Assembly (NCBI GenBank): GCA_045110575.1
Contig: JBGCGF010000019.1
Location: 49,322 to 113,321, forward strand
Length of the DNA stretch: 64,000 nucleotides
Source of the DNA: CALDTK01 sp045110575
GTDB taxonomy: Bacteria > Bacteroidota > Bacteroidia > Chitinophagales > Saprospiraceae
Direction of reading: 5' to 3'
Notes under the pieces: model-generated
Database searches by the model: none
Seen by the model: the letters and a program-made list of their open reading frames with translations, nothing else
What the model was told of the DNA's origin: nothing
Shown here: positions 1-9,109 of the stretch, one piece after another
Numbering within the stretch: the stretch's first letter is position 1
Layout: every line of letters begins with the position of its first letter
Translations under genes and position numbers: made by a program

Positions 1-1
1 G

Positions 2-228
2 GGAGCTTTCGCCAAAACAGAACATGAACAAGCTGCGGAGAAAGCAGTAGGTATCAGCGGCAGTGAAGTCGCATTCTTCGGTGCTGCTTATGAAGGACTG
101 ATTGGTGATCGTGCCGTTTTTACGGATCTAGTTGAATTGAAAATCTGGTTGTCGCACTTTCTAGGAAGCCCGGATACCGTTATTCTACTAAAAGGAAGTC
201 GTTCCAACCGTTTAGAGCGCTTACTCTA
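2..228 (+). CDS. murF: UDP-N-acetylmuramoyl-tripeptide--D-alanyl-D-alanine ligase, C-terminal fragment
   Basis: This is the 3' end of a gene that starts before the window; 75 codons are visible, ending in TAA at 226-228. The tail reads ILLKGSRSNRLERLL, which matches the characteristic C-terminus of MurF, where a KGSR motif is followed by a short helix. MurF adds D-Ala-D-Ala to the UDP-MurNAc-tripeptide in the cytoplasm, the last soluble step of peptidoglycan precursor synthesis. The visible part is only the end of the C-terminal ligase domain, so the ATP-binding and central domains cannot be checked. Another Mur ligase is possible but less likely because of the KGSR-type tail. Confidence 0.75.
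5..18 (+). repeat. 14-mer motif GCTTTCGCCAAAAC
   Basis: Exact copy inside murF, read as Ala-Phe-Ala-Lys-Thr. It belongs to the dispersed 14-mer family described in the findings. Confidence 0.85.
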
Positions 229-245
229 AACGGAGTGGGGTAGAG

Positions 246-1361
246 CTAGACAAATCTTTTGTAGGCTTCAATTAATCGGTCAGGCAATTGTTGCTTGCAA
301 GCCTTTAGGTAATCCTCGTATGTACAGGATAGATATTGATGTCTGCCTTCTCCTTTTGGGTTGTGTGGAAGCTCGAGCCACCAGCGTCCAGATCGCTCAC
401 TTTTCCAGAAGACGAGTTCAGGAGCTCCACTTTCAAGCTTTACGATAAATTCTGTCATCCCTTCAGTACTAACAGGGAAGTCATGCTTTCTATGTGCAAA
501 GCCTTCAATAAAGTACCAGAGCATCTGAGCAATGGTATCAGCGCATTGTGCTGAAGGATCTCTTTCAGCATAGTATCCATAGACACCAAAGGAGGTCACT
601 TTGTCTGCCATTCCTGTAAATCGGGCCAATTGACAGGCTTCTTCACTTGATAGTCCACTGCTACCTAGAGGCTCTTGGGCATGCGCATCGCTAGCTTTTA
701 GAGCAGATAATTGAAAGATTACAGCATCTGCGTCTCGAAGAACAGGTTCACATTCGTTAATGAACTCTTTGATATGACCTAGTCGATAGAATTCAAAATG
801 ATGCTGATGGAGGTACTCTAGTGCTGCTGGGTCGTTGTAATGTGTTTGGTATCCTAAGATCGCTAGGTGATACAACTGAACCGGGGTAAGATCAAAAATG
901 TGATCTAAGTAACGACGGGGACTAGGTGTATCTCTCGCTTGAAATCGGAGTCGATCATCTATGATTACCAGGTTTGTAAGGAATTCGGATCGATGATATC
1001 CATAGTACTGAGCTAGGCAACGTTCATCTTCTCTTCCGATGAAAATTGGAGTAGCACCAGCGGCAAGCATCTCCTGCATAATGGGAGCATTGAAGACTCC
1101 TTCTGCTTTTCTGGCGTTACCAAGGTCTAAAATCCTGAAAGAATCACCGGGGCGGGCCATTCTGTACAATTTATTTCTGACTCGATCTGCTTCAACAACA
1201 TCTAGTCCTACCACAACAAGGTCTCCAGAATGAATCTCTGGCATTCCTCCATCAACGCTATATCTTTCGCAAATGTGGCCTAGTTCCCAAATTTCGTATG
1301 AAGATTGGGGGAAGTCCAGTAGGATTTCTGACGGGATTAACCAGTTGTCGAGCATTCTCAA
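246..1361 (-). CDS. Arginase/formimidoylglutamase-fold protein with degraded metal site
   Basis: The 371-residue protein resembles the arginase/agmatinase/formimidoylglutamase family in its Bacteroidetes form, especially the C-terminal half with the SFGVYGY segment near residues 257-263 and the closing region after residue 290. Active members bind two Mn ions through a GGDH/GGGHD loop, a DxHxD strand and an SxDxD loop. Here the equivalent places read IGREDER (about 108-114), IDDRLRF (134-140) and FQLSALKASDA (216-226), so most ligands are replaced. The fold is probably kept and ureohydrolase activity lost; this is inference. The gene stands alone, convergent with murF. Translation could start at either of two nearby Met codons (residue 1 or 3). 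Confidence 0.6.
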   Translation of the reverse strand: MRMLDNWLIPSEILLDFPQSSYEIWELGHICERYSVDGGMPEIHSGDLVVVGLDVVEADRVRNKLYRMARPGDSFRILDLGNARKAEGVFNAPIMQEMLAAGATPIFIGREDERCLAQYYGYHRSEFLTNLVIIDDRLRFQARDTPSPRRYLDHIFDLTPVQLYHLAILGYQTHYNDPAALEYLHQHHFEFYRLGHIKEFINECEPVLRDADAVIFQLSALKASDAHAQEPLGSSGLSSEEACQLARFTGMADKVTSFGVYGYYAERDPSAQCADTIAQMLWYFIEGFAHRKHDFPVSTEGMTEFIVKLESGAPELVFWKSERSGRWWLELPHNPKGEGRHQYLSCTYEDYLKACKQQLPDRLIEAYKRFV

Positions 1362-1433
1362 GGTGTTTCGCCGGCAATGTACACGGCTAATTTTGCGATT
1401 TTTTAGAAAAAAATGTCACAACCGTAAGGATTC

Positions 1434-1465
1434 TTCGTTATTGTTGTCTGTAGTACGTACGTTTG
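1434..1465 (+). promoter_or_regulatory. Candidate Bacteroidetes-type promoter for ompA
   Basis: TACGTTTG at 1458-1465 fits the Bacteroidetes -7 consensus TAnnTTTG exactly, with TTCG (one change from the -33 TTTG) 20 bases upstream. A transcript from here would have a leader of about 230 nt before the ompA ATG. A second perfect -7 box, TATGTTTG at 1639-1646, lies about 54 bases before the ATG but has no recognisable -33 element. The rest of the 1362-1699 gap shows no convincing gene. Confidence 0.4.
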
Positions 1466-1699
1466 CTACTCTAATTAGTGGATTTTATCAATTTCGGTTG
1501 ATAAAACACATTCACTCGGAAGAGGTTACAAGAATAACAACCCGCAATCCAAACCCAAACCCGCAACCAATCATCTTAGACTGAAAAGAAGAGCGAAGCT
1601 GTGGAAAGAACCGCGGCTTCCATGTAATACTTTTCGGATATGTTTGCTCACTGTGAGTATATCAACTCCACACGTTTAAGAAAAGCTAAAAGCTTACCT

Positions 1700-3181
1700 A
1701 TGAAAACTCGTTCTACCTTAATTGCACTAGCAGCGATGCTAGTCGTCGGCTTCGGCACTCAGGCTAACGCCCAGGACGACGCTGCACAACTCAGCTATAC
1801 TCCTAAGCACATGTGGGAGGTTGGTCTCCACGGAGGTTTTGCCTTTAACTCAGGTGACCTCGACATTGCGCCAGGATTTGGAGCTGGAGTTCACGTACGT
1901 CGTGCTTTCGATCACATCTTCTCTATCCGTATTGATGGACAGTATGTCGCTGTAAATAGTGATGCTCCTAGTGCCGCTTACCCTTTCAGTGAGTTCCAAG
2001 GGACTTCTTTAGGCGGTAGTGCTCAAGCGGTTGTTACCCTAAACAACTTCAAGTTTGATAAGCCAGTGCGCAAGATCAACCTTTACGCATTTGCTGGTCC
2101 AGGAGCTGGACTTCTTAGCCTTAAAGGAACACCTACAGGAGGTGGAGCTGAGGTTGATATTATTGAAACTAGAAACCTTACTTCAATTGGCTTCAACGCT
2201 GTTGCTGGTGGAGGAATCTCACTTCGCGTATCTCCTAAGTTCAACATTGGACTAGAGCACAAGGTGATTGTTCCTTTCGGAAAGACTGCTGACTTGTTTG
2301 ATGGCTTCCAGAACATTGGTTCAACGGCTACTTCTTTCCGCGACATTCCTAACTACACTAACCTTCGGTTCAACTTCAACATTGGAGACGATAGTGAGTT
2401 GTCTGAGCCACTTTACTGGGTTAACCCACTAAACCAGGTTATCGATGAGTTGACTGAGCTTAAGGCTCGTCCAGTTCTTGATCTTACTGACACAGATAGC
2501 GACGGCATTATCGACATGCTTGACCAAGAAACAGATACTCCAGAAGGATCTCCAGTAGATACTCGCGGTGTTGCACTTGATAGCGACGGTGACGGAGTTA
2601 AGGATTACGAAGATGCTGAGCCATTCAGTATGCCAGGCCTTACTGTTGATTCACGTGGTGTAGCTCAGGCTCCAGCATACATGACTCAGCCACAGATCGA
2701 AGATCTTGTAAACGGTAAGCTTGCAGCATACCAGCGTACAGAGGATGCACGTCCTTCTTCAATGGAAGACTGGTTCCTACCTATGATTCACTTCAACTTG
2801 AACAGCTACACTGTTCGTAAGGCTGACTACGGTCACCTTAAGAATGTTGCAGGTGTAATGCGTGCTAACCCATCTGTTCGCGTTCTTGTTCGCGGCTACA
2901 CAGATAAGCTAGCTAGCGATGATTACAACCGTGTTTTGAGCTACAACCGTGCAAAGGCAGCTAAGGAGTACTTAGTTAACCGTTACGGAATTAGTCCAGA
3001 CCGTCTAGTAATCAACTACGGTGGTGAAGACGAGGTACTTGTACCAACTTCAACTGGAAACTTCATGAACCGTCGTGTTGAGTTCTCAATCGCAAAGAAT
3101 GAGACTGAGATGGGAATGCCAAGCGGTCCACGTGCTGGACAAGGAACATTCTTCTCAGGAAGTCGTGACGCAGGTTACTAA
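1700..3181 (+). CDS. OmpA-family outer membrane protein with calcium-binding repeats
   Basis: The 493-residue precursor starts at the ATG at 1700, which gives a clean signal peptide (MKTRSTLIALAAM...ANAQ, cut near residue 25). An upstream in-frame start at 1640 would bury that signal. The N-terminal half alternates aromatic and glycine-rich strands like an eight-stranded barrel. Residues about 263-307 contain DxDxDG repeats of the thrombospondin type-3 kind (DTDSDGIIDML, DSDGDGVKDYEDAEP), which bind calcium in relatives. Residues about 355-455 form the OmpA peptidoglycan-binding domain (GYTDKLASDDYNRVLSYNRA, later NRRVEFSI). It likely tethers the outer membrane to the wall. A strong terminator follows. 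Synonymous codons are strongly biased, as expected of an abundant protein. Confidence 0.9.
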   Translation: MKTRSTLIALAAMLVVGFGTQANAQDDAAQLSYTPKHMWEVGLHGGFAFNSGDLDIAPGFGAGVHVRRAFDHIFSIRIDGQYVAVNSDAPSAAYPFSEFQGTSLGGSAQAVVTLNNFKFDKPVRKINLYAFAGPGAGLLSLKGTPTGGGAEVDIIETRNLTSIGFNAVAGGGISLRVSPKFNIGLEHKVIVPFGKTADLFDGFQNIGSTATSFRDIPNYTNLRFNFNIGDDSELSEPLYWVNPLNQVIDELTELKARPVLDLTDTDSDGIIDMLDQETDTPEGSPVDTRGVALDSDGDGVKDYEDAEPFSMPGLTVDSRGVAQAPAYMTQPQIEDLVNGKLAAYQRTEDARPSSMEDWFLPMIHFNLNSYTVRKADYGHLKNVAGVMRANPSVRVLVRGYTDKLASDDYNRVLSYNRAKAAKEYLVNRYGISPDRLVINYGGEDEVLVPTSTGNFMNRRVEFSIAKNETEMGMPSGPRAGQGTFFSGSRDAGY

Positions 3182-3212
3182 GACCTAGCTGTAAGGGTTT
3201 TTAACCTTGTTG

Positions 3213-3249
3213 AAAGGGGGATGATCGAAAGATCATCCCCCTTTCTTTA
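3213..3249 (+). terminator. Intrinsic terminator of ompA
   Basis: A perfect 14-bp stem (3213-3226 with 3231-3244) closes a GAAA tetraloop and runs into a T-rich tract. It lies 32 bases after the ompA stop and ends before the convergent gene at 3290. Confidence 0.85.
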
Positions 3250-3289
3250 TGCAAGGACTTTTGCTTCAGGAAAGAAGCTACCTAATGAT

Positions 3290-3664
3290 CTATAAAGAAG
3301 TAGTTAGCCACTGATTAGTGGCTAGCATGACAAGTGTGCAGGCATGTAGCACCTCAATTCCAGCGGCCTTTGCCATCATTGCTAGCTTTAGGTTTTCTGC
3401 GCCAGGATTAAATATGATACGCTTTGGCTTTATGTCTTCTAGGATATACTCTACATAACTTTCCTGTCTATCCTGATTAAGATACATCGTGACAGTATCA
3501 ATATTTAAGAGTCTTGGGTTCCCAACTTGAATAGGAACTCCAAACAGGGATCCTTCTCGGCCGCCAATTAGGACTACGCTTTCGCCAGCTGCAAGAAGTC
3601 GCTCTGTTGCTTTATAACTGTATCGGAAGGGCTTTGTAGAAGCTCCTAGGATCAATGTTGCCAT
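3290..3664 (-). CDS. CoA-binding (Rossmann fold) small protein
   Basis: The 124-residue protein matches the CoA_binding_2/YccU-type family. It opens with the nucleotide-binding turn LILGASTKPFRYSYKA, has a middle YVEYILEDIKPKRIIFNPGAEN, and ends with the typical GIEVLHACTLVML, whose Cys is usual in the family. These proteins are single Rossmann domains thought to bind CoA or a related cofactor; no reaction is established. It lies downstream of the E2 gene on the same strand, but a terminator sits between them and abuts its start, so it may be transcribed separately or by read-through. Confidence 0.8.
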   Translation of the reverse strand: MATLILGASTKPFRYSYKATERLLAAGESVVLIGGREGSLFGVPIQVGNPRLLNIDTVTMYLNQDRQESYVEYILEDIKPKRIIFNPGAENLKLAMMAKAAGIEVLHACTLVMLATNQWLTTSL

Positions 3665-3706
3665 ATAAATAAAACAGCCCCAAGCAACGTGTAGTTGCCA
3701 GGGGCT
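3665..3706 (-). terminator. Intrinsic terminator after the E2 gene
   Basis: On the minus strand AGCCCC (3706-3701) pairs with GGGGCT (3681-3676), with a second inner stem GCAAC/GTTGC, followed by a T-rich stretch. It lies about 40 bases after the E2 stop and only about 11 bases before the next start codon. Confidence 0.7.
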
Positions 3707-3747
3707 ATAGTATCCTTTTGTTGAGGACTTGAACTAGAATTAAACTC

Positions 3748-5007
3748 TTAGATCAAGATGCTCAATGGATTCTCTAGCATCCCTTTTAGTGTCGCTAGGA
3801 ACTTTGCACCTGAGGCGCCATCTACAACACGGTGGTCGCAGCTTAGTGTGAGCTTCATGATGTTTCCAACTGCCAATTCTCCGTCCTTAACAATCGGCTT
3901 CTGCTTGATACTTCCTACAGCAAGAATGCAAGCGTCAGGTGGATTGATGATCGCGGTGAATTCTGTGATGTCAAACATGCCAAGGTTTGAGATAGTAAAG
4001 GTGTTACCAGACATCTGCTGTGGTTGCAGTTTCCTTTCCTTTGCTAATCCAGCAAGCGTACGTACTTCCTGATTGATTTCTCCCATGCCCTTACGGTCGG
4101 CATGCTTAATCACAGGTACTAGTAAGCCGTCCTCTACGGCTACAGCGACACCAATGTTCACATCATGGTTATAGCGGATAGAATCCCCTAACCATGAAGA
4201 ATTGATCGCAGGGTGCTTCCTTAAAGCATGTGCACACGACTTTACAACCAAGTCATTGAACGAAATCTTGACATCGCTGATTTCGTTTAATTTCTTTCTG
4301 TAAGCAATCGCACCGGTCATTTCAACCTCGATTCCAAGGTAAAAGTGTGGAGCACCAAACTTAGACTCTGCTAAGCGTCGTGCAATCACCTTACGCATCT
4401 GACTAGTAGGTACATCCTCGTATGAGGCTCCTGCAGCAGGAGTAGGAACACTCGGAGCTGGTGCGACGGATCGAGTCACTGGAGCATTAACAACCGGAGT
4501 CGAAACTTGGCCCGAGGCCGCTTCGACATCTCGCTTAACTATTCTCCCTTGATCACCACTACCTGATAGGGTTGCCAGATCGACACCTGCATCTTCAGCC
4601 ATCTTACGAGCTAAAGGACTAGCCTTAACTCTGTCGGATCCTGAAGAAACTGAAACTGGAGCGCTAGCAACTACTTCGGCAGGCGCAGTTTCTTCCGCTG
4701 GGGCCGAGCTAGGGGGAGCACTTGCTCCGTCTTCACTGTCAGCTCCTGCTAAGGCAGCTTTGTAATCTTCACCAGCTTCACCAATTACGGCTAGTACCGC
4801 ATTAACTGGAACTGCACCTTCTTCTACGCCAATATGAAGTAGAACGCCCTCATGGAAGCTCTCGAGCTCCATAGTGGCCTTGTCTGTCTCAACTTCAGCG
4901 AGCACATCACCAGGTTCAACTTCATCGCCGACTTTCTTGAGCCAGCCAACGATATTTCCTTCTTCCATTGTGTCGCTCATGCGAGGCATGCGGATGACTT
5001 CTGCCAT
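3748..5007 (-). CDS. Dihydrolipoamide acetyltransferase (E2) of a 2-oxoacid dehydrogenase, probably pyruvate dehydrogenase
   Basis: Starting at the ATG at 5007 (MAEVIRMPRMSDTMEEG), the protein has 419 residues; a longer open frame adds 15 residues unlike any E2. Residues 1-75 form a lipoyl domain with the lipoylated Lys at 43 in ETDKATME. Residues about 125-160 form the peripheral subunit-binding domain (ASPLARKMAEDAGVDL, GRIVKRDV). Residues about 190-419 form the catalytic acyltransferase with the HRVVDGA active-site motif. The linkers are rich in Ala, Pro and Ser. It moves acetyl groups from E1 to CoA in the cytoplasm. There is only one lipoyl domain, where many bacterial E2s have two or three. 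No E1 or E3 gene is in the window, so the complex is encoded elsewhere at least in part. Confidence 0.9.
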   Translation of the reverse strand: MAEVIRMPRMSDTMEEGNIVGWLKKVGDEVEPGDVLAEVETDKATMELESFHEGVLLHIGVEEGAVPVNAVLAVIGEAGEDYKAALAGADSEDGASAPPSSAPAEETAPAEVVASAPVSVSSGSDRVKASPLARKMAEDAGVDLATLSGSGDQGRIVKRDVEAASGQVSTPVVNAPVTRSVAPAPSVPTPAAGASYEDVPTSQMRKVIARRLAESKFGAPHFYLGIEVEMTGAIAYRKKLNEISDVKISFNDLVVKSCAHALRKHPAINSSWLGDSIRYNHDVNIGVAVAVEDGLLVPVIKHADRKGMGEINQEVRTLAGLAKERKLQPQQMSGNTFTISNLGMFDITEFTAIINPPDACILAVGSIKQKPIVKDGELAVGNIMKLTLSCDHRVVDGASGAKFLATLKGMLENPLSILI

Positions 5008-5227
5008 AGTAGATGTTGTGTTGAGTTGCCTGCAAAAATGCAAACTAACCATTGGAATTAGAGCTTAGATTTAAGATCCTTGCTTGAAAAGCAAAAATAG
5101 GGGAAAAGCTCGGATGATATTACAATCTGCCAACGTCTCTTTCACGATAACAGTTTAATTTTCTCACCGCAAGATGTTCCAACTTCAGGCTAAAATGTGA
5201 ACAGCATTACCACTACCTTCGCGAAGC

Positions 5228-5845
5228 ATGAATTTTTCTTCAAAACACCTTGAAAACGCTGTCGATGCTTTTGCTTGTCTCCCCGGAGTTGGGCGCAAGA
5301 GTGCCTTACGATTAGCGCTTCATCTTTTGCAGCAGCCAACGGAGCACACGCAAGAATTCGTTGAATCACTTTCAACGATGCGCAGAGAAGTGCGCGAATG
5401 CGGAACCTGCAATAACCTTTCGGACAGTGAAATTTGCACGATTTGTGCAAATCCACAACGAAAGCAAGGCCTAATCTGTGTCGTCGAAAACGTACGGCAA
5501 GTAATGGCCATCGAAGAAACAGGCCATTATCACGGTCTTTACCACGTATTGGGTGGCGTTATCTCTCCTATCGACGGAATCGGCCCCCAACACCTAAACA
5601 TTGAGGGCCTAATCAGTAGGGTAGAGCAGGCCAAAGAGACGCCTGAAATCATCCTCGCTATATCTCCAACGATAGAGGGGGAAACGACGAACCTCTACAT
5701 CAGCAAGCAGCTTGAAGCATCTAATCCAGTTATTTCGACAATAGCAAGAGGCGTTAGCTTCGGAAATGACTTGGAATATGCTGATGAACTCACGCTAAGC
5801 CGGTCAATTAGTGCTCGTCTTCCCTATGCTACTCAGCACAACTAA
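5228..5845 (+). CDS. recR: Recombination mediator RecR
   Basis: At 205 residues this is full length. It has the helix-hairpin-helix LPGVGRKSALRLALHLL (residues 18-34), a four-Cys zinc finger (C58, C61, C70, C73), then a Toprim domain with VVEN and the conserved C-terminal end of that domain. RecR acts with RecO and often RecF to load RecA on single-stranded DNA gaps. Its stop codon shares one base with the start of the next gene (TAATG), so the three genes recR, the glycosyltransferase and the M20 hydrolase are probably co-transcribed. The upstream 220-bp gap separates it from the divergent E2 gene. Confidence 0.95.
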   Translation: MNFSSKHLENAVDAFACLPGVGRKSALRLALHLLQQPTEHTQEFVESLSTMRREVRECGTCNNLSDSEICTICANPQRKQGLICVVENVRQVMAIEETGHYHGLYHVLGGVISPIDGIGPQHLNIEGLISRVEQAKETPEIILAISPTIEGETTNLYISKQLEASNPVISTIARGVSFGNDLEYADELTLSRSISARLPYATQHN

Positions 5846-7917
5846 TGATTCGCCCCGCCGCTGAAAGAGACGATACGGTAGACTTGTCCGTCATCATCGT
5901 AAACTATAACGTGCGCTATTTCCTAGCGCAGTGCCTTGATAGTGTGCGTATAGCGTGCAAGGGGATTAGCTCAGAGATTTGGGTCGTTGACAATGCCTCT
6001 TCAGATACCAGTTTAGAGTTCCTAAATGAGGCCGAGGGCATCACATTGATTGCAAACAAAGACAACCGTGGTTTTGCGAAAGCTAATAATCAAGCTATAC
6101 GCAGATCGAAAGGGCGCTATGTTCTTTTGCTCAACCCTGACACGCTCGTACCTGAAGATGGCTTTCGAAAATGTCTAGCATATGCCGACGCACATCCTCA
6201 TGTTGGAGCACTCGGTATTCGAATGATCGACGGTCGAGGTGACTTTCTCCCTGAAAGTAAAAGAGGGTTCCCATCCCCATGGGTGAGTTTTACAAAAATG
6301 AGCGGTCTCTCAAAGCTCGCTCCCCGCTCGCCTCGCCTAAATGCCTACTACCTTGGTCATTTGGGGGAATTTGAAACTAATCCTGTGGACGTTTTGCCGG
6401 GCGCATTTATGTGGCTTAGAGCGGATCTTTTGCCTACTGTTGGAGGAGGACTAGACGAGGATTATTTTATGTACGGCGAGGACATAGATCTTTCATACTG
6501 CATACAAAAAGCAGGAAAGGAAGTGGTTTACTTTCCGGAAGTGAGCATCGTCCACTATAAAGGAGAAAGTACAAAAAAGCGTTCTTTTGCCTACGTCAAG
6601 ACTTTCTATAAGGCGATGGCTATTTTCTCACGAAAGCATGTGACAGGAGGCAATGCGGCCTTGCAAAACGCACTTTTACAAATAGCGATCTACGGGCGAG
6701 CGACATTGGCTGTAATCATCAATTTTTTAGTCTCCATCTTTTTTGTGCTTATCGATGGTGCCGCGATTGCAGGATTATTGCTAGCGGCAAAAAACCTCTG
6801 GGCTGAATACTACTTCAACAATCCCAGCTACTTTGAGGCTTCACCTTTCGAAACCTTAAGTCTTCCTTTGTATACAGTCATATGGCTCGTAGGTATTGGA
6901 ATAGCGGGAGGATATGAGCGACCATATCGATTTGCAGCATCTTTTAAAGGAGCACTTTTAGGTTCCTTGTTCGTCTTGATCGCCTATGCTTTGTTGCCAT
7001 CCGAACTGAGAACAAGTAGAGCTGTCATCGTCCTTACCGGTTTAACCACAGCGGCACTTCTTCCTTGTCTTAGACTATTATGGTCCTTCGTTCGACCTCA
7101 AGAGGTCTCTATGACTAGTCAGTCCGTTGGTACGCAGCGTCGAATGGCTATTTTGGGTAGTGAAATAGAAACAAATCGAGTCCTTAGCTTACTAGGTAAG
7201 ACAGGGATTTCAAGAGAATATGTAGGGCGAATAGCTTCTGATGAAGCCTCCTCCAATACGGGCCTAGGCAATGCCTCGGATCTTGAGCAAATCGCGCAAA
7301 CCTTTCGCCTAGAAGAACTCATCGTTTGTACTCAAGATGTATCCATTTCTGATCTTATGGTCTGGATGGAGCAGCTTGGGGATAGAGTAGAGTTTCGAAC
7401 AGTTGGTCCAGACTCAGAAGCAATTGTCGGTTCGCCTTCGCGCAATGCGCCTGGAGATTTATATACCGTTGGAGTGCGTTACGCGCTCGGTCAAATTCAA
7501 TGGCAACGAAGCAAGCGGATATTTGATATCTGTCTCTCGCTCATGCTACTCTTATGTTGGCCAGCGTTCTTTTTAATGAAAAAGCCGATCGGAGCGATTC
7601 GAAATTCGGTTCTAGTCTTACTAGGGAGTATGACGTGGGTTGGTTATGCTTCTGGTGGGATTCGAGCCCATCACCTTCCAAAATTGCGACCATGTGTTTT
7701 GCCGCAAGGTGAATCTCAAAAAGTATTAGGAGCCAAGGAAATACAGCATCTGAACGAGCTTTATGCTCGCTATTATCGTCGTAGAGAAGATATTAGGATC
7801 GTCGCTGAAGTCTGGCGAAGCCTTGGAAATGAGGCCCTTGCGATCCATCCTCTCGCTCCTGCCCGCTGGCCTCAACGTAACCTTACTACTGTCGACTATG
7901 CAAAGCCATATGCCTAA
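5845..7917 (+). CDS. Family 2 glycosyltransferase fused to a degenerate sugar-transferase module
   Basis: The 690-residue protein begins with a GT2 domain: LSVIIVNYNVRYFLAQCLDSV near residue 15, VVDNASSD, LLLNPDT and a catalytic-region DEDYFMYGEDIDLSYC near residue 210. About four membrane helices follow (roughly 280-415), then a Rossmann-like segment (RRMAILGSE) and a stretch starting RSKRIFDICLSLM that resembles the membrane anchor of undecaprenyl-phosphate sugar transferases. The catalytic part of that second enzyme is missing, while its closing region (SMTWVGYASGG, LPKLRPCVL) is retained. It probably glycosylates a lipid-linked or surface glycan at the inner membrane. It overlaps recR by one base and the next gene by eight. 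Confidence 0.75.
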   Translation: MIRPAAERDDTVDLSVIIVNYNVRYFLAQCLDSVRIACKGISSEIWVVDNASSDTSLEFLNEAEGITLIANKDNRGFAKANNQAIRRSKGRYVLLLNPDTLVPEDGFRKCLAYADAHPHVGALGIRMIDGRGDFLPESKRGFPSPWVSFTKMSGLSKLAPRSPRLNAYYLGHLGEFETNPVDVLPGAFMWLRADLLPTVGGGLDEDYFMYGEDIDLSYCIQKAGKEVVYFPEVSIVHYKGESTKKRSFAYVKTFYKAMAIFSRKHVTGGNAALQNALLQIAIYGRATLAVIINFLVSIFFVLIDGAAIAGLLLAAKNLWAEYYFNNPSYFEASPFETLSLPLYTVIWLVGIGIAGGYERPYRFAASFKGALLGSLFVLIAYALLPSELRTSRAVIVLTGLTTAALLPCLRLLWSFVRPQEVSMTSQSVGTQRRMAILGSEIETNRVLSLLGKTGISREYVGRIASDEASSNTGLGNASDLEQIAQTFRLEELIVCTQDVSISDLMVWMEQLGDRVEFRTVGPDSEAIVGSPSRNAPGDLYTVGVRYALGQIQWQRSKRIFDICLSLMLLLCWPAFFLMKKPIGAIRNSVLVLLGSMTWVGYASGGIRAHHLPKLRPCVLPQGESQKVLGAKEIQHLNELYARYYRRREDIRIVAEVWRSLGNEALAIHPLAPARWPQRNLTTVDYAKPYA

Positions 7918-9109
7918 TTTGGATCCTTTGGGCCTTCTAGAAAAGGCGGTACAGCTTTCGCCAAAACTCGTCGAATGGCGCAGACACCTCCATGCTAATC
8001 CGGAACTTTCATTCAAAGAATTTGAGACGCAGAGGTTTGTAATGGATACGCTTAAGTCTTTTGGGCTTTCGCCAAAACCAATTGCAGATACAGGCGTCAT
8101 CGTAGTAATTGGTCCAAAAGACAGCGCGACTTGTGTTGCCGTTCGAGCAGACATGGATGCTTTACCAATTCTTGAAGTCGAAGGCAGATCTTACGGAAGC
8201 AAGATTGATGGAGTCATGCACGCTTGTGGCCATGATGTTCATACAACCTGTGCGTTGGGAGCGGCTTATCTGCTTAATCAGATTGCAGATCAGCTTCCAA
8301 CCGCGATCAAATTCATCTTTCAACCCGGCGAGGAATTACTCCCTGGTGGAGCTACAAAAATAATAGCCGCAAAAGGGCTACAATCCCCAGAAGTCAAAGC
8401 GATAGTCGCACTTCACGTTGCTCCTGATATAGAGGTCGGTAGTCTAGGCGTTCGCCCAGGAGACTACATGGCAAGTGCAGATGAGATTTATATCACCTTG
8501 AAAGGCGGGGGTGGACATGCCGCCATGGCACATCGCCACATGGATTTAATTACAACGGCTGCGCAGATGCTCGTTGGGCTGCAACAAGTCGTATCGCGAA
8601 AAGCGCCTCCCGAAATTGCCACCGTCCTTTCTTTTGGAAAAATTGACTCCGTAGGTGGAGCAACGAATGTGCTCGCAAGTGAAGTCAGTCTTGCCGGGAC
8701 GTTTAGGACTTACAGCGAGGATTGGCGCAAAAAGGCTCACGTTATCATTAGAGATATTGTAGGCCATACAGCTAAGGCTTTTGGTGCAGAATACGATCTT
8801 GATATTAGGGTCGGATATCCTGCACTTAGTAACGATGAAGCCCTTACTAGACTTGTTGCTGGCGCACTCTCAAGCCTTGTTGGTGCTGACCGAGTAGAGG
8901 ATTTAGACCTCCGCCCAACAGCCGAAGATTTCGCGTGGTATTTGCAAGAAATACCGGGTGTGTTTTTCAGATTGGGCACACGAAACAGGGCGCAAGGAAT
9001 CACCGCAGGTGTTCATACATCGTCGTTTGACGTTGACGAGAAAAGTTTGCCAATAGGAGCCGCTGCTTTAGCAGCGGCAGCCCTTGAATTGGCGGAAAAC
9101 CAGGCTTAA
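7910..9109 (+). CDS. M20 family (M20D) amidohydrolase/peptidase
   Basis: About 399 residues from the ATG at 7910, which sits in an ATGCCTAA overlap with the preceding stop; an ATG at 7898 is an alternative. The family signatures are clear: MHACGHDVHT with the metal-binding Cys and His, FQPGEE, the lid-domain segment GGGGHAAMAHRHMD, RPTAEDFAWYL and VHTSSFDVDE near the end. Relatives hydrolyse N-acyl amino acids, indole-3-acetyl conjugates, hippurate or N-acetyl-diaminopimelate using two metal ions. The exact substrate cannot be told. It is the third gene of the recR cluster. Two exact copies of the genome-dispersed 14-mer lie in its first 170 bases, both read as Leu-Ser-Pro-Lys. Confidence 0.88.
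   Translation: MPNLDPLGLLEKAVQLSPKLVEWRRHLHANPELSFKEFETQRFVMDTLKSFGLSPKPIADTGVIVVIGPKDSATCVAVRADMDALPILEVEGRSYGSKIDGVMHACGHDVHTTCALGAAYLLNQIADQLPTAIKFIFQPGEELLPGGATKIIAAKGLQSPEVKAIVALHVAPDIEVGSLGVRPGDYMASADEIYITLKGGGGHAAMAHRHMDLITTAAQMLVGLQQVVSRKAPPEIATVLSFGKIDSVGGATNVLASEVSLAGTFRTYSEDWRKKAHVIIRDIVGHTAKAFGAEYDLDIRVGYPALSNDEALTRLVAGALSSLVGADRVEDLDLRPTAEDFAWYLQEIPGVFFRLGTRNRAQGITAGVHTSSFDVDEKSLPIGAAALAAAALELAENQA
7954..7967 (+). repeat. 14-mer motif GCTTTCGCCAAAAC
   Basis: Exact copy in the M20 gene, read as Leu-Ser-Pro-Lys. Confidence 0.85.
8065..8078 (+). repeat. 14-mer motif GCTTTCGCCAAAAC
   Basis: Exact copy in the M20 gene 111 bases after the previous one and in the same frame (Leu-Ser-Pro-Lys). 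Confidence 0.85.
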
